Position numbers and translations under genes: made by a program | Shown here: positions 26,255 through 33,469 of the stretch, in pieces | Position numbering within the stretch: the stretch's first letter is position 1 | Layout of the letters: every line of letters starts with the position of its first letter | Notes under the pieces: generated by a model | What the model was told of the DNA's origin: nothing | Databases searched by the model: none | What the model saw: only the letters and a program-made list of their open reading frames with translations | Assembly (NCBI GenBank): GCA_019235885.1 | Contig: JAFAKB010000054.1 | Location: 1-33,469 of the forward strand | Direction of reading: 5' to 3' | Length of the DNA stretch: 33,469 bases | Origin: Candidatus Eremiobacterota bacterium | Lineage (GTDB): Bacteria > Vulcanimicrobiota > Vulcanimicrobiia > Vulcanimicrobiales > Vulcanimicrobiaceae

Positions 26255-26283
26255 ACTATACGCCGCTCCCCGCTACCGGTCAA
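26255..26283 (-). promoter_or_regulatory. Sigma70-type promoter of the metallopeptidase operon
   Basis: On the - strand TTGACC (26283-26278), a 17-base spacer and TATAGT (26260-26255). Predicted transcription start is near 26248, 46 bases before the ATG at 26202. This supports that ATG over longer alternatives. Confidence 0.65.
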
Positions 26284-26389
26284 GATGGCAAACAACCCTA
26301 CCGTGTGGCAGATTGACGCGTTTGGCATTATGCCGTTCTTCCATCGCGTCGCCTCAAAGCGGGAACGATGTAGCCGTGATCCGATTCCG

Positions 26390-26413
26390 CAGCCGCCTCG
26401 GCTGGCTTTTTTT
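26390..26413 (+). terminator. Strong intrinsic terminator with no obvious gene in front
   Basis: CAGCCG-CCT-CGGCTG forms a perfect 6-bp stem followed by GC and seven T on the + strand. Upstream on that strand, back to the - strand promoter at 26255-26283, there is no supported gene. It may end a small RNA or antisense transcript, or shield the downstream gene from readthrough. The rest of the gap 26203-26630 shows only the leader-like repeat at 26477-26522. Confidence 0.6.
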
Positions 26414-26476
26414 GCCGCCTTTCTTCTCGACTCGGGGCTGGTAGTGACGTCGTTTAGTCGCTCGTCGACGGCTCAT

Positions 26477-26522
26477 CATGCCGTTCACCGCCTGCACCTC
26501 CGGCGGCAGGCTTTCGCCGAGG
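26477..26522 (-). repeat. Leader element shared with 24980-25023 (copy B)
   Basis: Read on the - strand this copy has CTCGGCGAAAG, CCTGCC, GGAGGTGCAGG and then GTG and ATG codons, like copy A. The frame behind it is short, arginine/lysine-rich and not convincing as a protein, so a functional gene is absent. It lies about 110 bases upstream of the large + strand gene, in opposite orientation to it. Confidence 0.4.
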
Positions 26523-26630
26523 CTACTGCCACCCAAATTGGCGTATGTCAGGGCCTGCCAAATAGAGGCCAAGCGTGCCCTGGCTCGAACTAGGCACACA
26601 CGGGCACGTGCTTCGAACGAGAGGCCACCG

Positions 26631-29120
26631 ATGGACCGTCGCCGCCACCACCTTGTCGTGCCGCTTATGGCTTCGCTGCTGTGCGCCGAGGTGCCGCACG
26701 TCGCGTGGGCGTCGGACTCCGACAAGACCGTCATCGTTGTCGGCAGCAGCAACCAAGTCTTGAGCGTTCTCCCTCCGACGCCGATGCCGACACCCCAGCC
26801 GTCCGACAACCTCGGCATCTGCCCGACGCTGACGCCGTCAGGGCCGGATCAGTTTTGCGTCAACATCGACGCCAAGGGGGTCAGCGTCGCCGTCAAATTC
26901 AGTGAAGTCCCCCGCGCCCCGGCGCAGATTTCCTGCGCGCGCCTTTTCAAGCTGAGTGACCCGGCCAAACTCGAAAGACGACTAATCCTCGAGGTGCGCC
27001 TCGACAAGGTACTCGTGGAATGCGACGTCAGCGATTCGTTCCTGGTCGCGCAATCGGTCGAGTCCGCCCTCCCCGGAGTCCTCGGCGGCGCAACGTTGAC
27101 GACGATCGCGGTTCCGTGGAATCGGTTGCATCCAAGACCGAGAGGTGGCGCACTGAACGTCTCGGTTTATTCGACGACGAAGCATAAGGTCTTCACATAC
27201 AGTTACAATACGACACTGGATATCGAACCGCAGACGGTCGCAGTCGCTGCACGGTACGCGCCGTACGCAAGGCTCGTTACGCCGATGCCTTCGCCGGGCG
27301 CCGCCGCCGCGCCGCTCCGATTGAGGGCTATCGGCGCGGATTTCGCCGTCCTTCCGAACATCTTCAACATGTTCACAGCCGCCGGCTTGCAAAACGACGC
27401 CAACGTTTCGACGCAGAAGGCCCTGGCACAAATCACGAAGTTCGCACCCGTTCCCTTACCGACCGATCCGGCGCAGCCCCTCGTGCCGCAGACGCTTCAG
27501 ACGCGCTTGCAGCCTCAGTTTGCATATCCGGGACCGAGCGGCGGCCTCGTCGATCCCAATTTGAAGCCGCTGTTCGACACGACGCCCTTCGCCATTCAGA
27601 GCGTGTCGACGCTAAACTCCGGCGCAGCCTATACCTACGTGAACGACTACCTGAGCGCAACGGCGCTGTACGCGGTAAAAGAAGCCGGCGGCTACGTCAA
27701 GGCGTACAACATCGTCTACACGCAACCCGTTGCGACACCCTCGCCGATCCCGATCCCGACGCCGACGCCGGCACCGTCCATCCAACGACTACAACAACAA
27801 ATTCCCTCCACCTACGGAACGGTGCCAGACGCCGCTTTCATGCCGACGACGGTTTCCGTGCAATATGCCGACGTTGTGTCGAAAGGCATTTTAGATCGCG
27901 TGGGAGCGGTCGCCTTCGACGTCAACGCGTACCAGCCCGTCAAACCGCACCAGAATGATGTGGATCACCCGGAGTCGACGTATCGGTCTACCACGGTCCA
28001 CGTGCTCGGCAATCTCGCCGAAGACGAGAACGCGCAGGCCAGGCCCGGCGCTCGCGCGGGATCGTTGGCGTCCGCGTACCATGCGTTTCTCGGAGAATCG
28101 GCCGCGTACACGTACGCGACCGGCGTAGGACACTTCCTTCAGCTTCGCGAGACGGCCGGAATTCAACTCGACGACGCGTTCTTCGCGCCGTCTGCCGGCA
28201 TGACGACGTACGTCGCGCCGCTCAGCGGCCCCGTCGTCCACGCCGGCGCAACCGTCGGCAACGGCGAACAGAAACCGCGGATTATGTCGATCGACGTCGT
28301 CGGCTACCGGTTGACCGACGCGTACGGCGACGTCGCGACGAACGAGAGCTGGCAGGTCGCCCTGCCGGTCGCCGACACGCCGGCGGTGCTGCTGGCCGGG
28401 TCGCAAACGACGTCGCTCTCCGACCGAATTGCGATTCTCCAGCAGGGACTCGTGACGTCGTACGGCTCGCTCCTCGTGCCCCTATTGACGAGTTCCGGCA
28501 GCGCGCTCCCCGTAACGACCCGGCCGCAGTACCAGCGATTCGTTGCGCTCACACAGTCGTTCCCGCTCGGAAAGACCGAGATGCAACTTACGGCCGGCGT
28601 TCAGAGCGGCATCGGGACGGCGTGCACCGCGCAGAAGGGCGCCGGAGCGCAGTTCGCCTGCACCACGGCGGGCAACAGCAACTTCACCTGGGGAACGACG
28701 TTCAAACACCCGGCGTCCGGTTTTCAAGCGGGCATCGCGACCACCTCGGCGACGACTCCCGCCGTTTTTTCAGCGAGCTCCGCCGTGCGCTATTTCGGAC
28801 CGCTGAGTACCAGTCCCGGCTCCATCACATCGTTCATTTCTTACACCAAATGCGTGCAACTTACAGCCGGCTATACGAACACGGCGTTCGTGCAGGGATC
28901 GTCGATTCCGCAAAGAGGCTCGACGCTTGCAGCTCAACTCGACCTTCCGTACGGCGACGTCGCCGTAAGCATAGGTCTCGTGAACAGTCGAACCTCGGCG
29001 GTCGCTCAGGTTCAGCCGTCGGCCGTCTACGTGCTGCTTCACGGCATGAGCCAAACGGGACCGCGCCGGTCGCGCTGTGTAGGGCTGCCGTCCGTCTTAG
29101 CATCCAACGGAAAGAGTTGA
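26631..29120 (+). CDS. Large exported protein, probable C-terminal outer-membrane beta barrel
   Basis: An 829-residue protein, not recognised. ATG 26631 gives a signal peptide (basic 'MDRRRHH', hydrophobic core, cleavage near AWA-S at about 27). The frame extends upstream to 26478, but those residues look non-coding. Two proline-rich linkers ('PPTPMPTPQPS' near 50 and 'PIPIPTPTPAPS' near 430) separate domains. The last 220 residues show alternating polar and hydrophobic strands ('RFVALTQSFPLGKTEMQLTA', 'SFISYTKCVQLTAGYTNTAF'), suggesting a beta barrel, though the C-terminus lacks a typical final aromatic residue. It is convergent with upp (6 bases between stops). Function is unknown. Confidence 0.75.
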   Translation: MDRRRHHLVVPLMASLLCAEVPHVAWASDSDKTVIVVGSSNQVLSVLPPTPMPTPQPSDNLGICPTLTPSGPDQFCVNIDAKGVSVAVKFSEVPRAPAQISCARLFKLSDPAKLERRLILEVRLDKVLVECDVSDSFLVAQSVESALPGVLGGATLTTIAVPWNRLHPRPRGGALNVSVYSTTKHKVFTYSYNTTLDIEPQTVAVAARYAPYARLVTPMPSPGAAAAPLRLRAIGADFAVLPNIFNMFTAAGLQNDANVSTQKALAQITKFAPVPLPTDPAQPLVPQTLQTRLQPQFAYPGPSGGLVDPNLKPLFDTTPFAIQSVSTLNSGAAYTYVNDYLSATALYAVKEAGGYVKAYNIVYTQPVATPSPIPIPTPTPAPSIQRLQQQIPSTYGTVPDAAFMPTTVSVQYADVVSKGILDRVGAVAFDVNAYQPVKPHQNDVDHPESTYRSTTVHVLGNLAEDENAQARPGARAGSLASAYHAFLGESAAYTYATGVGHFLQLRETAGIQLDDAFFAPSAGMTTYVAPLSGPVVHAGATVGNGEQKPRIMSIDVVGYRLTDAYGDVATNESWQVALPVADTPAVLLAGSQTTSLSDRIAILQQGLVTSYGSLLVPLLTSSGSALPVTTRPQYQRFVALTQSFPLGKTEMQLTAGVQSGIGTACTAQKGAGAQFACTTAGNSNFTWGTTFKHPASGFQAGIATTSATTPAVFSASSAVRYFGPLSTSPGSITSFISYTKCVQLTAGYTNTAFVQGSSIPQRGSTLAAQLDLPYGDVAVSIGLVNSRTSAVAQVQPSAVYVLLHGMSQTGPRRSRCVGLPSVLASNGKS

Positions 29121-29126
29121 GGCCGC

Positions 29127-29792
29127 TCAGGCGGAGGAGGTACGTACCGGGACGGAGCTCGTCGAGCCGAACATGCGATCGCCGGCGTCGCCGAGGCCGG
29201 GGACGATGTAGCCGTGATCGTTCAGGCGCTCGTCGACGGCGGCGGTGACGATGCGCACGCCGGGGTGCTCGCGCGTCAGCGTCGCGATGCCTTCGGGAGC
29301 GGCGATGATGCAAACGAATACCGGCGTCTTTGCGCCGCGCTGCGCGAGCGTCGCGAGCGCCGCCGAGCCGGAGTGGCCGGTGGCGAGCATGGGGTCGAGG
29401 ACGAAGACGTCGCGCGATGCAAGATCGTCGGGCAGGTTCGCGTAGTACGGGATCGCGGCGAGGGTCTTCGGGTCGCGGTAGAAACCGAGGTGCGCGACGA
29501 CCGCGTCGTCGACGACGGCGAGAAACCCGGGCAGCAAACCAAGACCCGCGCGCAGGATCGGCGCGACGACCGGGCGCGTCGCGATGCGGTGCACCTTCGC
29601 CAGCGCGACCGGCGTTTGCAGCTCGAGCTCGGTCATCGGCAACTCGCGCGTCGCCTCGTACGCCAGCAGCTGGCCGAGCTCTTCGACCAGCCGGCGGAAG
29701 ACCGGCGTCGGCGTCGTCGAGTCGCGCAGCCGCGCGAGACGGTCCTGAACCGCGGGGTGGTCGACGATCAGCGGCGAGCGCGCAGACGGCAC
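29127..29792 (-). CDS. upp: Uracil phosphoribosyltransferase
   Basis: A 221-residue salvage enzyme making UMP from uracil and PRPP. It has 'VVAPILRAGLGLLPGFLAVV', the PRPP loop DPMLATGHSGSA and the uracil-binding C-terminus 'VPGLGDAGDRMFGS'. Start is GTG 29792. In Bacillota-like clusters upp stands between glyA and the dCMP deaminase/wec/atp genes. Here the island separates it from the latter and a serine hydrolase separates it from GNAT/glyA. Length and motifs are normal. Confidence 0.95.
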   Translation of the reverse strand: MPSARSPLIVDHPAVQDRLARLRDSTTPTPVFRRLVEELGQLLAYEATRELPMTELELQTPVALAKVHRIATRPVVAPILRAGLGLLPGFLAVVDDAVVAHLGFYRDPKTLAAIPYYANLPDDLASRDVFVLDPMLATGHSGSAALATLAQRGAKTPVFVCIIAAPEGIATLTREHPGVRIVTAAVDERLNDHGYIVPGLGDAGDRMFGSTSSVPVRTSSA

Positions 29793-29860
29793 GAGTCTTT
29801 CATCGCGCCAGGGGAGCGCTCGCCCTGCAACCTCGCGCGACGCGTCGAATACGAGGGACC

Positions 29861-31321
29861 ATGCAGCGCCGCCGTTTCATCGCCTCGTCCGCCGCCGCGC
29901 TCGGCGCGGCCTCCGCGCCCGCCCGCATCCGCGCGGCCGCGCCGGCGCTGCTCTCGGCAGCGCAGCGCGCGCCGATCGAAGACGCCGTCGGGAAGGCGAT
30001 GGCGGCGAGCGGGACGCGCGGCGTGAGCGTCACCGTCGCGCGCGCGGGCGAGGTGGTCTACGCGAAGGGATTCGGCGTGCGCGACGTGCAGGGGCCGCTG
30101 CCGGTCGACCCCGCGACGATCTTTGCGATCGGCTCGATAACCAAGCAGTTCACCGCCGCGGCGATCATGCTGCTGGCGCGCGAGCACCGGCTGAGCCTCG
30201 ACGAGAAAGCCGCCGCGTACGTCCCGCTCGCGCCGCACGCGACCGAGTACACGGTGCGGCAGCTGCTGCAGCAAACGACGGGGCTCGCGAACTACACCTC
30301 GGTCCCCGGCTTTCTCACCAGCGTCGCGGAGTCGCGCACGATCACGCCGGAAGGCATTCTCGCGCTGATCGCGCGCGCACCGCTCGGGTTCACGCCCGGC
30401 ACGCGCTTCGAGTACAGCAACACCAACTACGTCGTCCTCGGCACCATTATCGAAGCGCTCGCGCGCGTGCCGTACGGCCGCTTCGTGCACGAGCGCATCG
30501 CGCAGCCGCTCGGCCTCACGCACCTTACGTTCGGGCCGCCGCCGGCCGGCAGCGACCTCGCGCGCGGCTACGAGCCGCAGACCGGTGCGACCGCGGTGAC
30601 GCCGTGGACGCCGCAGGCGACGTACGCCGCGGGTGGGATCTACGCAGCACCTGCGGATCTCGTGCGCTGGGACGAAGCGTTCTTCGGCGGCCGTTTGCTC
30701 GATGCCGCCACCGTGCGCGCGATGACGACGCCGCCGCAGCTCCCCGGCGGCGCGCACACCGACTACGCGATGGGTTGGGTGCGGCAAGAGCTCGACGGCC
30801 ATCCGACGATCTGGCACAACGGCGGCGTGATCGGCGCGCACACGCGCAACTCCTACTTTCCCGAGCAGCGCATCGAAGTGCTCGTGTTCGCCAACTCCGC
30901 CGGATTCGACGAGACCCGCGTCATCCGCGAAGCCTTCCGCGCGCTCGTTCCGCCCACGGAGGCACAGCTCGCCGCGGAGCGCGCCCGCGAGACGCAGCCC
31001 GCGCCCGGCGAAGATTCCGCGATCACCACCGCCGCGCGCGCGGAGTACGAGCGCTGGCGCGCCGGCAAGGTCGACCTGTCGCGCTACAACGCGACCGCGC
31101 GCGCGGCGTTCACCGATGCCACCGTGCAGCAGGTCGCCGCCGGCCTGTCCGCGCTCGGCGCCCCGACCGCGTTCGTGTTCGGCGGAAAGCAGTCGCTCCC
31201 GGGGAACGCCGGAACCGCGTACATCTATCGCGTCAGCACGCCGAACGGCGCCGTCCAGTACGTTTACGCGCTCGATGCGGAAGGCAAGATCGCCGCGATC
31301 TCGTTCAGGCCGGAGCCGTAG
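29861..31321 (+). CDS. Tat-exported serine hydrolase, class C beta-lactamase family
   Basis: A 486-residue periplasmic enzyme of the beta-lactamase/DD-peptidase (class C, esterase EstB-like) family. The N-terminus 'MQRRRFIASSAAALGAA' is a twin-arginine signal. Catalytic motifs are S-I-T-K (92-95), Y-S-N (185-187) and H-N-G (319-321). After about residue 350 a roughly 130-residue C-terminal domain of the kind often attached to such hydrolases follows. ATG 29861 has GAGGG 5 bases upstream; the open frame runs far upstream in shadow. It may act on peptidoglycan peptides, D-amino acid peptides or esters; beta-lactam resistance cannot be inferred. Divergent from upp, convergent with the GNAT gene. 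Confidence 0.9.
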   Translation: MQRRRFIASSAAALGAASAPARIRAAAPALLSAAQRAPIEDAVGKAMAASGTRGVSVTVARAGEVVYAKGFGVRDVQGPLPVDPATIFAIGSITKQFTAAAIMLLAREHRLSLDEKAAAYVPLAPHATEYTVRQLLQQTTGLANYTSVPGFLTSVAESRTITPEGILALIARAPLGFTPGTRFEYSNTNYVVLGTIIEALARVPYGRFVHERIAQPLGLTHLTFGPPPAGSDLARGYEPQTGATAVTPWTPQATYAAGGIYAAPADLVRWDEAFFGGRLLDAATVRAMTTPPQLPGGAHTDYAMGWVRQELDGHPTIWHNGGVIGAHTRNSYFPEQRIEVLVFANSAGFDETRVIREAFRALVPPTEAQLAAERARETQPAPGEDSAITTAARAEYERWRAGKVDLSRYNATARAAFTDATVQQVAAGLSALGAPTAFVFGGKQSLPGNAGTAYIYRVSTPNGAVQYVYALDAEGKIAAISFRPEP

Positions 31322-31335
31322 CGCCGGGACGAACG

Positions 31336-31881
31336 TCAGGCCGGCCGGTTCAGCACGGCCAGCACTTGCGCGCGCATCAGACGCTCCATTCCCGGAACGA
31401 CCGGCGAGCGCGCTATTACGACGAACCCCATGCGCGCGAGCAGCCCGCCGCTGCGCTCGTTGGCGGGATCGTAGGTCGCGCTGAGGTGGTGCAGGTCGAG
31501 CGGGCCGAACGCGTACGCGATCGTCGCGGCGACCGTCTCGCGCGCGTAGCCTTGGCCTTCGTACGGCCCGTCGACCGAATAGCTCAGCATCGCGGTGCGC
31601 GCCGGCTCCGTCGAGATCGCATCGAGGCTGGCGAGTGCGATCAGCGTCGCGCGCGTCGCGCGGTCGAACGCGAAGAAGGTGATCCCGCGGCCCTGCGCGC
31701 TCTCGCTTTGGCGCCACTCGATCCACTGCCGGTGCTGCGCGACGTCGGTCCCGCGCTTCGGCTCCCAGCGGTCGAAGCGCTCGGCGTTCCGCAGGTGGTA
31801 CTCCAGCAGCTGCGGCGCGTCCGACTCGAGCGGCTCGCGCAGCGCCAGCCGCTCCGTTTCGAGCTGCGTGCTTTCGGTCAC
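31336..31881 (-). CDS. GNAT acetyltransferase, RimJ/RimL type
   Basis: A 181-residue acyltransferase. The start 'LETERLALREPLESDAPQLL' and the acetyl-CoA-binding region 'VDGPYEGQGYARETVAATIA' (Q/R-x-x-G-x-A) with 'LSATYDPANERSGGLLARMG' place it in the RimJ/RimL subfamily, which acetylates ribosomal protein N-termini or small molecules. GTG 31881 lies 25 bases after the glyA stop, so it is likely cotranscribed with glyA. The substrate is not predictable. Confidence 0.88.
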   Translation of the reverse strand: MTESTQLETERLALREPLESDAPQLLEYHLRNAERFDRWEPKRGTDVAQHRQWIEWRQSESAQGRGITFFAFDRATRATLIALASLDAISTEPARTAMLSYSVDGPYEGQGYARETVAATIAYAFGPLDLHHLSATYDPANERSGGLLARMGFVVIARSPVVPGMERLMRAQVLAVLNRPA

Positions 31882-31906
31882 CGGAGCGGCTCGAGCGCCG
31901 GCTGCA

Positions 31907-33151
31907 CTACGGCACGTCGTGGCGGGCGGCCAGCTCGGCGACCCGGGCGCGGAGCGCTTCCTTCTTCGCGCCGGTCTCGATGTCGGTCAGCGCTTCGCCG
32001 ATGATCTTGCCGACTTCGCGCGCGTCGGCTTCGCTGAAACCGCGCGAGGTGATCGCCGGCGAGCCGATGCGGATGCCGCTGGTAACAGCGGGTTTCTGCG
32101 GGTCGAAAGGGATCGCGTTCTTGTTCACCGTGATGCGGATCTCGTCGAGATACTGCTCGACTGCTTTGCCGGTCAGGTTCTTCGGCGTGAGGTCGACGAG
32201 CAGCAAGTGCGTGTCGGTGCCGCCGCCGACGAGCCGCACGCCCGCGCGCTGCAGCTCTTCGCCCATCGCGCGCGCATTGACGATCACTTGCTGCTGATAC
32301 GTCTTGAACGCTGGCTGCAGCGCTTCGCCGAAGGCCACGGCCTTGGCGGCGATGATGTGCATGAACGGGCCGCCTTGAATGCCGGGGAAAACGCTCTTGT
32401 CGATCGCCTGCGCCCACTCCGCGTTGGTGAGGATCAAGCCGTCGCGCGGGCCGCGCAGCGTCTTGTGCGTCGTCGAGGTGACGAACTCGGCGATCCCGAC
32501 CGGCGTCGGATGGAGTCCCGTCGCGACGAGCCCGGCGATGTGCGCCATGTCGACCAGAAACGTCGCGCCGATCTCATCGGCGATCTCGCGGAACGGCGCG
32601 TACTCCATCGTGCGCGGGTATGCGCTGGCGCCGGCGACGATCAGCTTCGGCTTGTGCTCGCGCGCGAGCGCGCGGACTTGGTCGAAGTCGATCAGCTCGG
32701 TGTCCTTGCGCACGCCGTAGGCGACCGCGTTGTAGAGCTTGCCGCTGAACGAGATCTTCGTCCCGTGAGTGAGGTGGCCGCCGTGCGCGAGCGACATCCC
32801 GAGCAGCGTGTCGCCGGGCTTGAGCGCCGCCATCAGCACCGCCATGTTCGCCTGCGCGCCGGCGTGCGGCTGCACGTTGGCGTGCGGCGCGCCGAAGAGC
32901 TTCTTCAGCCGCTCGATCGCGAGCGTCTCGGCCACGTCGACGAACTCGCAGCCGCCGTAGTAGCGCTTGCCGGGATAGCCTTCGGCGTATTTGTTGGTGA
33001 GCACCGAGCCCTGCGCCGCCAGCACTCGCGGGCTCGCGTAGTTCTCCGACGCGATCAGCTCGACGTGGTCCTCCTGGCGGCGGCGCTCACCTTCGAGCGC
33101 CCGGGAGAGCTCCGGATCGAAGTCTGCAATGGTCTCGTCGGTGCGAAACAT
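31907..33151 (-). CDS. glyA: Serine hydroxymethyltransferase
   Basis: A 414-residue PLP enzyme interconverting serine and glycine with tetrahydrofolate, the main source of one-carbon units. It shows '[20 protein letters not shown]', '[20 protein letters not shown]', '[16 protein letters not shown]', '[12 protein letters not shown]' and the PLP-lysine block '[14 protein letters not shown]'. ATG 33151 is the family start; the frame extends upstream only as shadow. A TACAAT -10-like box lies at 33200-33195 on the - strand without a clear -35. It lies upstream of GNAT and upp in the ancestral cluster order. Confidence 0.96.
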   Translation of the reverse strand: MFRTDETIADFDPELSRALEGERRRQEDHVELIASENYASPRVLAAQGSVLTNKYAEGYPGKRYYGGCEFVDVAETLAIERLKKLFGAPHANVQPHAGAQANMAVLMAALKPGDTLLGMSLAHGGHLTHGTKISFSGKLYNAVAYGVRKDTELIDFDQVRALAREHKPKLIVAGASAYPRTMEYAPFREIADEIGATFLVDMAHIAGLVATGLHPTPVGIAEFVTSTTHKTLRGPRDGLILTNAEWAQAIDKSVFPGIQGGPFMHIIAAKAVAFGEALQPAFKTYQQQVIVNARAMGEELQRAGVRLVGGGTDTHLLLVDLTPKNLTGKAVEQYLDEIRITVNKNAIPFDPQKPAVTSGIRIGSPAITSRGFSEADAREVGKIIGEALTDIETGAKKEALRARVAELAARHDVP

Positions 33152-33276
33152 GGCGGTACGGGATGAATGAGAGCGCAGCGGAAACGGGCCGCGAATTGTA
33201 CCGGAAGGGCCCCGCCGCCGCCGTCGTATGAAAGCCCGCATCGGACATCCTGTCACGATGCTCGCGGCGGTGCGCC

Positions 33277-33297
33277 AAAAGCGCGGTTTCGGCGCGC
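33277..33297 (-). terminator. Intrinsic terminator behind the AcuC-like gene
   Basis: On the - strand GCGCG-CCGAAAC-CGCGC is followed by TTTT, starting two bases after the TAG of the partial gene. The stem is short (5 bp) and the T run modest, so termination may be incomplete, with some readthrough into glyA. Confidence 0.45.
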
Positions 33298-33299
33298 GT

Positions 33300-33469
33300 C
33301 TACAGCAGGTTTTCCAGCACCGCGTTCCAGGCCTGGGCGAGATTGCCGCGGTTGTAGCCCCCGCCCCCGAGCGCCAGCACGCGGCCGTGCCCCAGGCGGT
33401 CGGCGAGCTCCCTGAGCGAGCGGGCGGCATGCCCGTGCGAGCGGGCCGAGAGGCGCAGGTGCGTGATCG
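33300..33469 (-). CDS. AcuC/histone-deacetylase family protein (C-terminal 55 residues; rest beyond the window)
   Basis: Only the end of the gene is present; it enters from the right edge on the - strand and stops at TAG 33302-33300. The visible residues include '[20 protein letters not shown]', then '[11 protein letters not shown]'. LGGGGYN followed by (A)-x-x-W is the conserved C-terminal glycine-rich block of class I-like deacetylases such as AcuC and acetylpolyamine amidohydrolases, where the Tyr contributes to the active site. Substrates could be acetyl-lysine proteins such as acetyl-CoA synthetase, or acetylated small molecules; the missing part would decide. Confidence 0.75.
   Translation of the reverse strand, partial: ITHLRLSARSHGHAARSLRELADRLGHGRVLALGGGGYNRGNLAQAWNAVLENLL

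Noticed and set aside
26354..26818. - strand frame of 154 codons across the start of the large exported protein
   Set aside because: It overlaps the signal peptide region of the large gene and crosses the leader-like repeat. Only its start-like region near 26488 is of interest, and that is reported as the repeat element.

Overview
The window looks like chromosome from a very GC-rich, probably diderm bacterium. Three things suggest this: strongly GC-biased codons, many GTG and TTG starts, and a secreted protein whose C-terminal part looks like an outer-membrane beta barrel. The order glyA-upp-dCMP deaminase-wecA-wecB-atp is the arrangement known from Bacillota and related Terrabacteria. A deep lineage such as Eremiobacterota (WPS-2) would fit, but that is an inference and the sequence alone does not prove the phylum.

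Layout. (1) 1-3519, + strand: the end of a solute-binding protein gene, a double permease and an ATPase form an Fe3+/Fbp-type ABC importer, followed by a small secreted protein. (2) 4265-5923, - strand: a beta-propeller protein and a small YflT-like stress protein. (3) 5980-6926, - strand, less GC-rich: a compact toxin-antitoxin-like pair (small basic protein plus ADP-ribosyltransferase-like protein) with its own promoter and terminator. (4) 7013-17164, - strand: one long, tightly packed run of dCMP deaminase, wecA, wecB, an AtpZ-like gene, atpI, atpB, atpE, b', b, atpH, atpA, atpG, atpD and atpC. Neighbouring genes often share 1-11 bases.

(5) About 17.2-29.1 kb is accessory DNA lying between dCMP deaminase and upp, genes that are adjacent or close in related clusters. 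It holds an AT-richer operon (unknown 99-aa protein, orotate phosphoribosyltransferase, unknown 112-aa protein) behind a near-consensus promoter that leaves almost no leader. Next comes a patch of gene debris (DUF1905 tail, cysteine-protease tail, ABC-2 permease head) fused to a frameshifted alpha/beta hydrolase. Then follow a two-gene HTH operon with operator-like repeats, an NTF2-like protein, a - strand cluster of exported proteins (HELxH metallopeptidase, lipoprotein, DUF900-type hydrolase, papain-like cysteine protease), and an 829-aa exported protein.

(6) 29127-33469: upp, a Tat-exported class-C beta-lactamase-like serine hydrolase on the opposite strand, a GNAT acetyltransferase, glyA, and the last 55 codons of an AcuC/histone-deacetylase-family gene at the right edge.

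No tRNA, rRNA, CRISPR array or intact insertion sequence was recognised. The strongest candidates for undescribed biology are the toxin-antitoxin pair whose toxin frame has no standard start codon, the island phosphoribosyltransferase operon, the HTH/140-aa pair, and the exported protease/hydrolase cluster.
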